A stretch of 64,000 nucleotides of DNA, taken from positions 4,208,608-4,272,607 of the forward strand of contig OX638345.1 of assembly GCA_951813535.1 (NCBI GenBank). Direction: 5' to 3'. Within the stretch, counting starts at the first letter, position 1. Each line of letters starts with the position of its first letter. The stretch comes from an uncultured Dehalococcoidia bacterium. Lineage in GTDB: Bacteria; Chloroflexota; Dehalococcoidia; Lucifugimonadales; UBA3495. Positions 25,585 through 34,595 of the stretch are shown in pieces. Made by a program: the position numbers and the translations under genes. The notes beneath the pieces are model-generated. The model made no database searches and was not told the origin of the DNA. It worked only from the letters and a program-made list of their open reading frames with translations.

Positions 25585-25944
25585 GTGACCACGCAGCAAT
25601 ATCAACTAGTCAGTGAGCATTTCCTGGCTCAGGCCAGACAGGAACTGGCCGCCGGCGACCTGCCGCAGGCCTCCGAAAAGGGATGGGGAGCCGCTACCCA
25701 GATGCTCAAGGCCATCGCCGAGCAGCGCGGCTGGGAGCACAACCGTCACCGCCACTACCACAGAACGGCCAGCCGGCTGCGCGCCGAGACCGGTGACGGC
25801 GATATATTCCGCCTGTTCGCGGTGGCGGCCGCGCTCCACGAAAACTTCTACGAAAACGACATGGAGGCCCCACTGGTGGCCGAAAGCCTCGACGACGTGG
25901 CGGCCCTCCTAGACAAGCTCCGCCCCCTGTTGGCTCAAACGTAG
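25585..25944 (+). CDS. HEPN-like / PaREP1-type small helical protein, paralogue
   Basis: A 119-residue protein. GTG 25585 is preferred over TTG 25579 because AGGAG (25573-25577) is 7 nt away. It shares the pattern of the protein at 1914-2303: LAAGDLPQASEKGWGAATQM, AIAEQRGWEHNRHRHYHRTA and ALHENFYENDME. It lies between the PHA cluster and the str operon without a clear partner. Function is unknown. Confidence 0.6.
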   Translation: MTTQQYQLVSEHFLAQARQELAAGDLPQASEKGWGAATQMLKAIAEQRGWEHNRHRHYHRTASRLRAETGDGDIFRLFAVAAALHENFYENDMEAPLVAESLDDVAALLDKLRPLLAQT

Positions 25945-26032
25945 CGCTTCACCGGGCCGAGGCGGTGCAACTGTCTGCCCGCACACGTGGAGCGCGGTTC
26001 GAACTTGGAGTGCATCCTTTTCATGGCGTCGG

Positions 26033-26068
26033 GCAGGCTCGCCAAGTCTTAGCGCTTCCCGAGCCTGC
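26033..26068. repeat. inverted repeat upstream of the rpsL promoter
   Basis: GCAGGCTCG (26033-26041) and CGAGCCTGC (26060-26068) form a 9-bp stem with an 18-nt loop just before the TTGACA box. It may terminate upstream transcription or act as an operator. Confidence 0.35.
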
Positions 26069-26074
26069 ATTCAG

Positions 26075-26104
26075 TTGACACAATCCGGCGACTGGCAGTA
26101 ACAT
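26075..26104 (+). promoter_or_regulatory. promoter of the ribosomal protein superoperon
   Basis: A perfect TTGACA (26075-26080), an 18-bp spacer and TAACAT (26099-26104). The predicted start near 26111 leaves a leader of about 40 nt before rpsL, whose ribosome site is GAAGGA. Confidence 0.65.
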
Positions 26105-26150
26105 CATTGCCTGCTATGCCGGAGTCACTATCGGCGGCGAAGGAATTTTT

Positions 26151-26561
26151 ATGCCTACAGTCAATCAACTGGTCCGCAAGGGTCGCAAGCCGATGCGCAA
26201 GAAGACCAAGGCGCCGGCCCTTCACTGGGTGCAGAACTCCCTGCGGAACCGCACGCGCTGGGGCCCCGGTTGCCCGCAGCGGCGCGGCGTGTGCATCCAG
26301 GTGCGCACCATGACCCCCAAGAAGCCCAACTCCGCCCTCCGCAAGATCTGCCGCGTGCGGCTGACCAACGGTGTGGAAGTAACCGCCTACATCGGCGGCG
26401 AAGGCCACAACCTGCAGGAACACTCCGTGGTGCTGATCCGCGGCGGCCGCGTCAAGGACCTGCCCGGCGTCCGCTACCACGTGGTGCGCAGCAACCTGGA
26501 CACCGAGGGCGTCGACGGGCGCCGTCAGGGTCGCAGCAAGTACGGTACTCGTAGAGGCTGA
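26151..26561 (+). CDS. rpsL: 30S ribosomal protein S12
   Basis: A 136-residue protein. The universally conserved decoding-centre loop [20 protein letters not shown] is present with the wild-type lysines, so streptomycin sensitivity is expected at this site. It opens the str operon and precedes rpsG. The length is normal. Confidence 0.99.
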   Translation: MPTVNQLVRKGRKPMRKKTKAPALHWVQNSLRNRTRWGPGCPQRRGVCIQVRTMTPKKPNSALRKICRVRLTNGVEVTAYIGGEGHNLQEHSVVLIRGGRVKDLPGVRYHVVRSNLDTEGVDGRRQGRSKYGTRRG

Positions 26562-26643
26562 CCGCAACCCTGACCGAGAAATAAGGCCACCGTCACCCCC
26601 ACCGCCGGGGGTGGCTCATTTTCGAAAGCAAGGTGGAATCGCC

Positions 26644-27114
26644 ATGTCACGCAGACGTCGAGCCGAACCCAGGATCGTCAAACCCGACCCGCGCTACAAC
26701 AACGCGGAGTTGTCCAAGTTCATCAACCGGGTCATGCTGAAGGGCAAAAAGTCCACCGCCCAGCGCGTGGTCTACGACGCTCTGGAGCTGGTGCGCCACG
26801 ACACGAACCAGGACCCGATCGGCGTATTTTCCACGGCCCTGCGCAACGCCACTCCTCTGGTCGAGGTGCGGCCCCGCCGCGTCGGCGGCGCCACCTACCA
26901 GGTTCCGGTCGAACTGCGGACCAGCCGCAGCGAGGCCCTGGCGATGCGTTGGATCATTCGCGGCGCGCGGGGGCGCAACGGTATGCGCATGGCCCGCGGG
27001 CTCGCCAATGAATTCATGGACGCCGCCCGGGGCGAAGGTTCCGCAGTGCGTCGCAAGGATGAACTGCACCGCATGGCGGAGGCCAACCGCGCCTTCGTAC
27101 ATTACCGCCGCTAA
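26644..27114 (+). CDS. rpsG: 30S ribosomal protein S7
   Basis: A 156-residue head-domain primary rRNA binder from ATG 26644. The conserved FINRVMLKGKKSTAQRVVY and NATPLVEVRPRRVGGATYQVP segments and the C-terminal HRMAEANRAFVHYRR are intact. The length matches the family. Confidence 0.99.
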   Translation: MSRRRRAEPRIVKPDPRYNNAELSKFINRVMLKGKKSTAQRVVYDALELVRHDTNQDPIGVFSTALRNATPLVEVRPRRVGGATYQVPVELRTSRSEALAMRWIIRGARGRNGMRMARGLANEFMDAARGEGSAVRRKDELHRMAEANRAFVHYRR

Positions 27115-27129
27115 CCCCGCTATCCGTCG

Positions 27130-27155
27130 TAGGGGCGAATGAACATTCGCCCTTA
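27130..27155. repeat. dispersed 26-bp palindrome, family A copy 1
   Basis: Core GGGCGAATG-AA-CATTCGCCC. It lies between rpsG and fusA, about 40 nt before the fusA start. Related copies are at 61585-61610 and 63184-63209. Confidence 0.8.
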
Positions 27156-27197
27156 CCTTTGTCTCACTCACTCCCCCAATTCTCCCCAGGTACAGGT

Positions 27198-29279
27198 ATG
27201 ACTGCCGTTACAACCAACGCCGATCTGATACGCAACATCGGCTTTATCGCACACATCGACGCCGGCAAGACCACGGTCACCGAGCGGGTACTCTACCTCA
27301 CCGGCCGCATCCGCAAGGTTGGCGGCGTGGACGAGGGCACCACGGCCATGGACTGGATGCCGCAGGAGAAAGAACGGGGCATCACCATCACCGCGGCTGC
27401 TACCACCGCCTACTGGCGCGACCACCAGGTCAACATCATCGACACCCCCGGCCACGTGGACTTCACCGCCGAAGTCGAACGGAGCCTGCGTGTCCTCGAC
27501 GGCGGCATCGTGGTGCTTGACGCCGTCGCCGGCGTACAGCCCCAGTCGGAAACCGTCTGGCGCCAGGCCGACACCTACAACGTCCCACGCATCTGCTTCG
27601 TCAACAAGATGGACCGGGTCGGCGCGTCCTACGAGCGCACCATCGAGTCCATACGACGCCGTCTGAAAGGAAACCCCGTAGCGGTGCAGGTACCGATTGG
27701 GGAAGAAGACGATTTTCGCGGCGTGGTCGATCTGATTGAAGGCCAGGCCGTTATGTATTCTGACGGGCGCGACGACGTGGCCGACCCGCCCGAACTGATG
27801 CCGGTGCCGCCCGAATACGAACGCGCCTATCACGACTACCGCCAGGAGATGATCGAGAAGATCGTCGAGACCGACGAGGCCCTCCTTATCAAGTACCTGG
27901 AGGGCGAGGACATCTGCGCCGACGACCTCCGCTCCGCCCTGCGCAATGCCACCATCAACCGCCAGTTGGTGCCGGTCCTGTGCGGCAGCGCGATGCGAGG
28001 CAAGGGCATCCACCCACTGCTCGACGCGATCATCTGCTACCTGCCGTCCCCGCTGGACGTGCCGGCCGTGGAAGGCACGGTGCCCGACACCGAAACGGTC
28101 GAGATCCGCGAACCCCTGGACTCCGAGCCCCTGTCGGCCCTGGCCTTCAAGGTCGTGGTTGACCCCTACGTTGGCCGGCTGGTGTTCCTGCGCATTTACT
28201 CCGGCAAGGTCGAGTCCGGCGCCGCCGTGCGAAACGTCACCCGGGGCAACCGGGAGCGCATGGGCCGCCTGCTGAGGATGCACGCCAACCACCGCGAGGA
28301 ACTGCCGGAGATCACCGCCGGCAACATCTGCGCGGCGGTGGGCCTGAAAGACACCTTCACCGGCGACACCATCTGCACCGACCACAAGCCGATGATCCTC
28401 GAACCGCCTCACTTCCCGGAGCCGGTCGTCTCGGTGGCCATCGAGCCCGCCACCCGCGCCGACCAGGACAAGCTCGGCGAAGCCATGCGGAAGCTCTCGG
28501 AAGAAGACCCCACCTTTGTGGTGCGGTTCAACGACGAGACCGGCCAGACCATCATCTCCGGCATGGGCGAACTGCACCTGGAGGTTCTCGTCGACCGCAT
28601 GCGGCGCGAGTTCGACGTGGAAGCCCGCGTCGGCCAGCCCCGCGTCGCCTACCGCGAAGCCATCACCAAGCCGATCCGGGTCGAAGGGCGCTTCGTGCGC
28701 CAGACCGGAGGCCACGGCCAGTACGGCCACGTCTGGCTGGAACTGGAGCCGCAGGAGCGCGGCGCCGGCGCCGAATTTGTCGACGGCATCGCCGGAGGCA
28801 CCATACCACGCAACTTCATTCCGGCTGTCCAGGCCGGCGTGAAGCAGGCTCTGGACAACGGCCCGTTGGCTGGCTATCCTCTGGTGGACCTGAAGGTCAC
28901 GCTGGTAGACGGCAGCTTCCACACGGTGGACTCGTCCGAAATGGCCTTCCGTTCCGCGGCCATGATCGCCATGCGGGACGGGACGCGACGGGCGGCTCCG
29001 GTGTTGCAGGAACCCTTCTTCGAGATGGAGATCGTAACGCCGGGCGAGTTTCTCAGCGAAGTGCTGAGCGACTTGGGAGGGCGCCGCGCCCAGATCCGCA
29101 GCATCGAAGGGCAGGATGACCTGCAAACCGTGAGCGCGATGATCCCCCTCGGGGAGACCTTCGCGTACACCACGGCGCTGCGGTCCCTCACCCGTGGGCG
29201 CGCCTCATACACCATGGAGTTCCGGCACTACGAGCCGGTTCCGGAAAGCGTGGCCCGAACCTTGGCTGTCAACCGTTAG
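27198..29279 (+). CDS. fusA: translation elongation factor G
   Basis: A 693-residue GTPase from ATG 27198. The P-loop AHIDAGKTT, switch II DTPGHVDF and the NKMD base-recognition motif are all present, followed by domains II-V (domain IV with GGHGQYGHVWLELEP). EF-G drives ribosomal translocation and recycling. The tuf gene that often follows in the str operon is absent; rpsJ comes next. Confidence 0.98.
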   Translation: MTAVTTNADLIRNIGFIAHIDAGKTTVTERVLYLTGRIRKVGGVDEGTTAMDWMPQEKERGITITAAATTAYWRDHQVNIIDTPGHVDFTAEVERSLRVLDGGIVVLDAVAGVQPQSETVWRQADTYNVPRICFVNKMDRVGASYERTIESIRRRLKGNPVAVQVPIGEEDDFRGVVDLIEGQAVMYSDGRDDVADPPELMPVPPEYERAYHDYRQEMIEKIVETDEALLIKYLEGEDICADDLRSALRNATINRQLVPVLCGSAMRGKGIHPLLDAIICYLPSPLDVPAVEGTVPDTETVEIREPLDSEPLSALAFKVVVDPYVGRLVFLRIYSGKVESGAAVRNVTRGNRERMGRLLRMHANHREELPEITAGNICAAVGLKDTFTGDTICTDHKPMILEPPHFPEPVVSVAIEPATRADQDKLGEAMRKLSEEDPTFVVRFNDETGQTIISGMGELHLEVLVDRMRREFDVEARVGQPRVAYREAITKPIRVEGRFVRQTGGHGQYGHVWLELEPQERGAGAEFVDGIAGGTIPRNFIPAVQAGVKQALDNGPLAGYPLVDLKVTLVDGSFHTVDSSEMAFRSAAMIAMRDGTRRAAPVLQEPFFEMEIVTPGEFLSEVLSDLGGRRAQIRSIEGQDDLQTVSAMIPLGETFAYTTALRSLTRGRASYTMEFRHYEPVPESVARTLAVNR

Positions 29280-29331
29280 CCAAAGGGTCTCACGGACAGA
29301 ACACACCACTGGAGCGTTATCGGATTAAATT

Positions 29332-29643
29332 ATGGTCGCAAGGCAACAAATGCGGATTATCCTCAAGGCGTTTGACCACAAGATGCTGGACCAGTCCAGC
29401 ACGCAGATCGTGGAAACCGCCGAACTGACCGGCGCCCGCGTCGCGGGTCCGGTGCCCCTGCCCACGCAGATCCGCCGGTTCTGCGTCATCAGGGGACCCC
29501 ACGTCGACAAGGATTCCCGCGAGCATTTCGAGATCCGGACGCACAAGCGGCTCCTGGACATCATGGAACCCACCAGCAAGACCATCGACGCGCTGACCCG
29601 GCTGAATATGCCGGCGGGAGTGGACATTTCCATCAAGCTCTAA
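29332..29643 (+). CDS. rpsJ: 30S ribosomal protein S10
   Basis: A 103-residue protein. ATG 29332 is used; ATG 29350 ([10 protein letters not shown]) is an alternative. The family signature [10 protein letters not shown] and [20 protein letters not shown] is present. S10 also partners NusB in antitermination. An unusually wide gap of 215 nt separates it from rplC. Confidence 0.98.
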   Translation: MVARQQMRIILKAFDHKMLDQSSTQIVETAELTGARVAGPVPLPTQIRRFCVIRGPHVDKDSREHFEIRTHKRLLDIMEPTSKTIDALTRLNMPAGVDISIKL

Positions 29644-29750
29644 ATCAGCCGATCCCGTATGCGGCGCAGGCCGAAACTACGGGTGAGGCGGGTAAAACGG
29701 AGTGCGGACGGGTCAATCAGGCTTGAAAGAATAGCCATCCCGTCGTAGAA

Positions 29751-29779
29751 TTGCAGTTCCGGCTGGCGGCTGGCATAAA
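29751..29779 (+). promoter_or_regulatory. candidate internal promoter before rplC
   Basis: TTGCAG (29751-29756), a 17-bp spacer and CATAAA (29774-29779) lie in the 215-nt rpsJ-rplC gap. The spacing is ideal but the boxes are imperfect; this could give independent expression of the S10 operon. Confidence 0.4.
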
Positions 29780-29858
29780 AGCCACCGCCGCCATTTTATC
29801 TAACGAACTCCATCCCTAACACTTTCCATCCGACGGCTACCACTCACAGGCAAAGAAA

Positions 29859-30485
29859 ATGCTCAAGGCGTTCCTCGGCAAGAAGATCGGTATGACCCAG
29901 GTGTTCAACGAAGACGGACAGGTCGTGCCCGTAACCATCATCGAAGCCGGCCCCTGCGCCGTGACCCAGATCCGCACCGCGGAGAAGGACGGCTACCGAT
30001 CGGTCCAGCTGGGGTTCGGACGGGTGCGCAAACCCACCAAGCCCGAGGCCGGCCACCTGCGCGGCAGCCAGATCGGCCGCCGCCTCGAGGAAGTGCGCGC
30101 CGACGACACCGCCGAGTACGAAGTCGGCCAGTTGGTTTCGGTGGACATCTTCGAACCGGGCGAGATCGTTGACGTTATTGGCAAGTCCAAGGGCAAGGGG
30201 TTCGCCGGAACCATGAAGCGACACGGCTTCGCCGGAGGTCCCCGCACCCACGGTCAGTCGGACCGCGCGCGCGCTCCGGGTTCCATCGGCGGCGGCACCA
30301 CGCCGGGCAGGGTCTTCAAAGGACTGAAAATGTCCGGCCACATGGGCAACCGCCGGGTGACCAGCAAGGGCTTGGAAGTGATCCGCGTGGACACCGAGCG
30401 GAACCTGCTGATGGTCAAGGGCGGCATTCCCGGCGCCCCCAACAGCGCCGTTACCATTCGCAAGACCGGCAAGAGCAAGGCATAG
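29859..30485 (+). CDS. rplC: 50S ribosomal protein L3
   Basis: A 208-residue protein opening [20 protein letters not shown]. The central loop with [20 protein letters not shown] and the [18 protein letters not shown] segment reach the peptidyl-transferase centre. The length is normal. Confidence 0.98.
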   Translation: MLKAFLGKKIGMTQVFNEDGQVVPVTIIEAGPCAVTQIRTAEKDGYRSVQLGFGRVRKPTKPEAGHLRGSQIGRRLEEVRADDTAEYEVGQLVSVDIFEPGEIVDVIGKSKGKGFAGTMKRHGFAGGPRTHGQSDRARAPGSIGGGTTPGRVFKGLKMSGHMGNRRVTSKGLEVIRVDTERNLLMVKGGIPGAPNSAVTIRKTGKSKA

Positions 30486-30547
30486 GGAATAGAACGAACC
30501 GATACGCCTGCTCGGCATGGCGGCCATCGGCAAGGAACTGATCCGAA

Positions 30548-31213
30548 ATGGAACTCCCCGTATTGAACACCAGCGGCAACGCCGTGGACACCATCGAGGT
30601 GGACGAGGCCGTATTTGACGTGCCCATGAACCAGACCCTGGTTCACCAGGCGATGGTCATCTACCAGCTGAACCAGCGACAGGGCACCCACTCCACCCGC
30701 ACCCGCGCCGAAGTGTCGGGCGGCGGGCGGAAACCCTGGATACAGAAGCACACGGGCCGCGCCCGCCAGGGCAGTATCCGCTCCCCGCAGTGGCGTCATG
30801 GTGGCATCGCCTTCGGCCCGAAGCCCCGAGACTATCGAAAAGCCTTGCCTCGCGCGATGCGTCGCAAGGCTTTGCAGTGTGTGCTCTCCGAGAAAATCCG
30901 CGGCGGCCGTCTGATTTGCGTCGACTCCATGGACAGCCTGGACGGGAAGACCAAGTCCATGAAGCAGGTGCTGGAAAACCTGAACATCTCCAGCTCGGTG
31001 CTGGTGGTCACGGAAGAAGCCCAGCAGAACGTGGCGCGGGCCGGCGGCAACCTGAAACAGGTGTGGACGCTTCCCTCTGACCTGGTGAACGCCAACGACG
31101 TCCTGAAGCGCCAGACCATCCTGATCACCGTGGGCGCCATTCGCCGCATCGCGGAATTGTGCCAGTCCCCCCGGTACCGGGCCCGCCGGGCGGCGAGTGA
31201 GGTGGCGGAATAA
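30548..31213 (+). CDS. rplD: 50S ribosomal protein L4
   Basis: A 221-residue protein with the extended tunnel loop RAEVSGGGRKPWIQKHTGRA and RQGSIRSPQWRHGGIAFGP. The last base of its stop codon is the A of the rplW start, so translation is coupled. In E. coli L4 represses its own operon; no matching leader hairpin was identified here. Confidence 0.98.
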   Translation: MELPVLNTSGNAVDTIEVDEAVFDVPMNQTLVHQAMVIYQLNQRQGTHSTRTRAEVSGGGRKPWIQKHTGRARQGSIRSPQWRHGGIAFGPKPRDYRKALPRAMRRKALQCVLSEKIRGGRLICVDSMDSLDGKTKSMKQVLENLNISSSVLVVTEEAQQNVARAGGNLKQVWTLPSDLVNANDVLKRQTILITVGAIRRIAELCQSPRYRARRAASEVAE

Positions 31214-31497
31214 TGCACATCAGCGAAGTCCTCCTGCGCCCCACCATCACCGAAAAGAGCACCCTGTTGCAGGAAGAGGGGCAGTACACCTTCGAAATCG
31301 CGCCCAAGGCCAACAAGACGCTGGTCAAGCAGGCGGTGGAACAAAACTTCAACGTCACCGTGGTCAGCGTCAACATCACGCGCAACCACGGCAAGCGCAA
31401 GCGGTACGGCCCCCGTTTCAAGAAACAACCCGATACCAAAAAGGCCGTGGTCACCCTGCAGGTTGGCGACCGCATCGACCTCATCGAGGGCCTGTAG
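31213..31497 (+). CDS. rplW: 50S ribosomal protein L23
   Basis: A 94-residue protein of normal length with the signature LLRPTITEKSTLL and VEQNFNVTVVSVNITRNHGK. It forms the docking site for trigger factor and SRP at the exit tunnel. The stop codon lies in the first unit of a 19-bp triple repeat. Confidence 0.98.
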   Translation: MHISEVLLRPTITEKSTLLQEEGQYTFEIAPKANKTLVKQAVEQNFNVTVVSVNITRNHGKRKRYGPRFKKQPDTKKAVVTLQVGDRIDLIEGL

Positions 31498-31539
31498 TCA
31501 AATCGAGGGCCTGTAGTCAAATTGAAGGTCTGTAGCCAA
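31483..31539. repeat. three tandem 19-bp units over the rplW stop codon
   Basis: Units at 31483-31501, 31502-31520 and 31521-31539. The first two are identical (ATCGAGGGCCTGTAGTCAA); the third differs at four positions. Each holds a TAG, and 19 is not a multiple of three. It looks like a slippage duplication of the gene end. Confidence 0.85.
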
Positions 31540-31571
31540 CCCGCCGTGCGTCCACATCGAGAGCTGAAACC

Positions 31572-32408
31572 ATGCCACTGAAAAATCTACGCCCCATGAC
31601 CCCCGGCACGCGTAACGCGGTGCGCCCCTCCTTTGAGGAGATCACCACCAAGAAGCCGGAGAAGTCCCTGCTGGAACCGCTTCAGAAGCGCGGCGGCCGG
31701 AACAACAAGGGACGCATCACCGCCTATCACCGCGGCGGCGGCTCCCGGCGCATGTACCGGCGTGTCGACTTCAAGCGCCGCAAGGACGGCGTCCCGGCCA
31801 CGGTCAAGACCATCGAGTACGACCCGAACCGGACCACACGGATCGCCCTGCTCCACTACGCCGATGGCGAAAAGTCGTACATCCTGGCGCCGGTGAACCT
31901 TTCCGTGGGAGACAAGGTCCAGTCCGGTCCCGATGCTGAAATCAGCCCCGGCAACACCCTGCCGCTGCGCAACATCCCCACCGGTACCGTGGTGCACAAC
32001 CTGGAGTTGACCCCCGGCCGCGGCGGCCAGTTGGTGCGCGGGGCCGGCACGGGCGCGCAGGTGCTGTCCCGTGAGGGCGACTACGTGCTGATCCGCCTCC
32101 CTTCGGGCGAAATGCGCCGGATCCTGCTCAACTGCCGCGCCAGCGTCGGCCAGTTGTCCAACCCCGACCACAAGAACGAAAGCCTGGGCAAGGCCGGCGC
32201 AAAGCGCCACCTCGGTCGCCGCCCCCACGTGCGCGGCGTGGCCAAGAACCCGGTCGACCATCCCCACGGCGGCGGCGAGGGTCGCTCCCCCATCGGGATG
32301 CCCGGACCCAAGTCGCCCACCGGCAAGCCGACGCTCGGGCACAAAACCCGCAACAAGAAGAAGACCTCCAGCCGCTTCATCGTCCGCGGACGCCGCTGGC
32401 GGAGGTAA
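31572..32408 (+). CDS. rplB: 50S ribosomal protein L2
   Basis: A 278-residue protein. The conserved C-terminal loop with [15 protein letters not shown] includes the histidine long tied to peptidyl-transferase function. [20 protein letters not shown] marks the N-terminal RNA-binding part. The length is normal. Confidence 0.99.
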   Translation: MPLKNLRPMTPGTRNAVRPSFEEITTKKPEKSLLEPLQKRGGRNNKGRITAYHRGGGSRRMYRRVDFKRRKDGVPATVKTIEYDPNRTTRIALLHYADGEKSYILAPVNLSVGDKVQSGPDAEISPGNTLPLRNIPTGTVVHNLELTPGRGGQLVRGAGTGAQVLSREGDYVLIRLPSGEMRRILLNCRASVGQLSNPDHKNESLGKAGAKRHLGRRPHVRGVAKNPVDHPHGGGEGRSPIGMPGPKSPTGKPTLGHKTRNKKKTSSRFIVRGRRWRR

Positions 32409-32457
32409 AACCCAACCCTCGTGCCGCCCAGCGGCCCGACAGGCAGCGATTGTCATC

Positions 32458-32742
32458 ATGTCAAGGTCAATAAAAAAGGGACCGTACGTCCACCCCAAAC
32501 TGCTCAAGAAGGTCAACCGGGTTCGAGAATCCGGCGAGGCTACCGTCATCCGCACCTGGTCGCGGGACTCGATGATCATGCCCGAAATGGTCGGCCTGAA
32601 CTTCGGCGTCCACGACGGCCGGCGGCACGTTCCGGTGTTCATCACCGAGAACATGGTGGGCCATCGCCTGGGCGAGTTCGCGCCAACCCGAACCTATCGC
32701 GGTCACGTCGCCCGGTCGGAACGCTCCAGCAGGGTGAGGTGA
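32458..32742 (+). CDS. rpsS: 30S ribosomal protein S19
   Basis: A 94-residue protein opening [19 protein letters not shown], with [20 protein letters not shown] and [19 protein letters not shown] as in the family. It partners S13 in the head and contacts P-site tRNA. It is 4 nt from rplV. Confidence 0.98.
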   Translation: MSRSIKKGPYVHPKLLKKVNRVRESGEATVIRTWSRDSMIMPEMVGLNFGVHDGRRHVPVFITENMVGHRLGEFAPTRTYRGHVARSERSSRVR

Positions 32743-32746
32743 CCGA

Positions 32747-33091
32747 ATGCCAGCCGTGCGAGCAAAGGCCAAGCAGGTGGGGGCCTCCCCCAAGCGCCTC
32801 AAGCCCATCATGGACGCGGTTCGCGGCATGACCGTCAACGACGCCCTCGACCACCTGAGCCTGATGACGTCGCCGTGGGCGCGGTCGGTGGCCAAGGTGG
32901 TCCAGTCCGCCGCATCCAACGCTGAAAACAACGACTTCATGAACCGGAACGAGTTGCGCATCACGCGCATATCGGCGGACCAGGCGCGCCCGTTGAAGCG
33001 CTTCCGGCCCCGCGCCAGAGGCCGGATTGGTCGGGTTACCCGCCGCTCCAGCCACATCATCATCGAAGTGGACGAGATACAGGAGGGCTAA
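32747..33091 (+). CDS. rplV: 50S ribosomal protein L22
   Basis: A 114-residue protein. The core VGASPKRLKPIMDAVRGMTV and the tunnel-reaching beta hairpin region ending RVTRRSSHIIIEVDEI are intact. No macrolide-resistance deletion is obvious in the loop. Confidence 0.98.
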   Translation: MPAVRAKAKQVGASPKRLKPIMDAVRGMTVNDALDHLSLMTSPWARSVAKVVQSAASNAENNDFMNRNELRITRISADQARPLKRFRPRARGRIGRVTRRSSHIIIEVDEIQEG

Positions 33092-33094
33092 CTC

Positions 33095-33832
33095 ATGGGA
33101 CACAAAACCCATCCCTTAGGCTTCCGGCTGGGCATCATCAAGGATTGGCGAACCCACTGGTACGCCAACAACGGAGCCCAATACCGGACCGGAGTGCAGC
33201 AGGACCTTTCGCTGCGTCGCACCATCCACCGGGAGTACGCCTCCTTCTCGGACGCCGGCATCGCCAAGATCGAGATCGACCGCACTGCCCAGGAGACCAT
33301 CGTCAACATCCACTCGGCCCGCCCCGGCATCCTGATCGGTCGCGACGGCGACCGGGTCAAGGGTCTGCGCGCCCGCCTGGAGAATATGACCACCGGCATG
33401 CTGCGGCTGAACATCCTCGAGATCGAGCAGCCGGAAATGGATCCGTACCTCGTGGGCCGCAACATCGCCGACCAGCTGAGCCGTCGCGTGGCCTACCGTC
33501 GCGCCATGCGCCAGGCCGCCCTGCGCACCATGCAGGCCGGCGCCGAGGGAATCAAGATCATCACCAAGGGACGCATCTCCGGAGCGGAGATCGCCCGCAC
33601 CGAGAAGCTGATGATGGGCCAGGTGCCGCTCCACACCCTGCGCGCGGACATCGATTACGCGCTGGCCGAAGCGCACACCGCCATGGGCCGCGTCGGCATC
33701 AAGGTCTGGATCTACAAGGGCCAGATCATGCCCCCGGCCGCCGAGGAAGATGGCGAGCTGGACAGCATCGAGTTCCGGGTCACCAGCCAGGACACCGAAG
33801 CCGAGTTGCAGGCCGCAGAGTTCGAGAACTAG
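33095..33832 (+). CDS. rpsC: 30S ribosomal protein S3
   Basis: A 245-residue protein opening MGHKTHPLGFRLGIIKDW. A KH domain with ARPGILIGRDGDRVKGL is followed by the C-terminal S3 domain (GRISGAEIARTEKLMMGQVP). It has an acidic tail of about 25 residues. It forms part of the mRNA entry pore and helicase. Confidence 0.98.
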   Translation: MGHKTHPLGFRLGIIKDWRTHWYANNGAQYRTGVQQDLSLRRTIHREYASFSDAGIAKIEIDRTAQETIVNIHSARPGILIGRDGDRVKGLRARLENMTTGMLRLNILEIEQPEMDPYLVGRNIADQLSRRVAYRRAMRQAALRTMQAGAEGIKIITKGRISGAEIARTEKLMMGQVPLHTLRADIDYALAEAHTAMGRVGIKVWIYKGQIMPPAAEEDGELDSIEFRVTSQDTEAELQAAEFEN

Positions 33833-33888
33833 CTCCGGCCTGGGATCAGGTAATTCTTTCGTGACGAGCAGATTGGGAGTTTGGCGCC

Positions 33889-34329
33889 ATGCTACAGCCT
33901 AAAAGGACGAAATACCGCAAGATGGGGCGAGGCAAGCGCCGGGGCATGGCTACCACCGGGAGCACCGTGGAATTTGGTGAAATCGGTCTCAAAGCCTTGA
34001 GAGCCGAATGGATCACCGCCCGGCAAATCGAATCGGCCCGTATTGCAATCACCCGTCACCTCCAGCGCGGTGGCCGCACCTATATCCGCATCTTCCCGGA
34101 CAAGCCGGTTTCCAAGAAGCCAGCCGAAGTCCGCATGGGCGGCGGCAAGGCGGCCAACGACCACTGGGTCGCCGTGGTCCGGCCGGGCCGCATCATGTTC
34201 GAGGTCGGCGGCGTGCCCCTGGATCAGGCCGCGGAAGCCCTCCAGAGGGCCGCGCACAAGCTGCCCATCCCCACGAAGGTCGTTTACCAGGACCGCGTGA
34301 ACTCGCTGCTGACCACTTCAGCCAGGTGA
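33889..34329 (+). CDS. rplP: 50S ribosomal protein L16
   Basis: A 146-residue protein with [20 protein letters not shown] at the N-terminus, [13 protein letters not shown] and [20 protein letters not shown]. It helps to organise tRNA acceptor arms in the A site. The next gene starts 8 nt after its stop. Confidence 0.98.
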   Translation: MLQPKRTKYRKMGRGKRRGMATTGSTVEFGEIGLKALRAEWITARQIESARIAITRHLQRGGRTYIRIFPDKPVSKKPAEVRMGGGKAANDHWVAVVRPGRIMFEVGGVPLDQAAEALQRAAHKLPIPTKVVYQDRVNSLLTTSAR

Positions 34330-34337
34330 TAGCCGCT

Positions 34338-34529
34338 ATGAAGATGTACGAAATTCGGGCGCTGACCGACCAGCAAATCGAGGAAGAGCTGCAGAAGTCC
34401 TACCGGGAACTGATGAACCTCCGCTTCCGGGACGCCGTCAACCAGCTCACCGACACCAACCAGCCCCGCAAAACCCGCAAGGACATTGCCAGAATGCTGA
34501 CCTGCTTGCGCGAGCGGCAACCCCAGTAG
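34338..34529 (+). CDS. rpmC: 50S ribosomal protein L29
   Basis: A 63-residue protein from ATG 34338 (MKMYEIRALTDQQIEEELQ). The frame continues upstream through rplP, but that sequence is a shadow. The conserved ELMNLRFRDAVNQL is present. It sits at the exit tunnel beside L23. Confidence 0.95.
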   Translation: MKMYEIRALTDQQIEEELQKSYRELMNLRFRDAVNQLTDTNQPRKTRKDIARMLTCLRERQPQ

Positions 34530-34595
34530 AGAAGCCTCGGCCCGTCGTGACCGTGACTCTTCCAGTGCAATGACAGAACTTTCAGGACTATCTTA

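Noticed and set aside
27168-29126. A 652-codon open frame antisense to fusA
   Set aside because: fusA carries all GTPase motifs on the plus strand; the antisense frame has low-complexity sequence and no supported start.
31483-31539. CRISPR-like repeat array
   Set aside because: Units are contiguous with no spacers, only three copies, and no cas genes are in the window.
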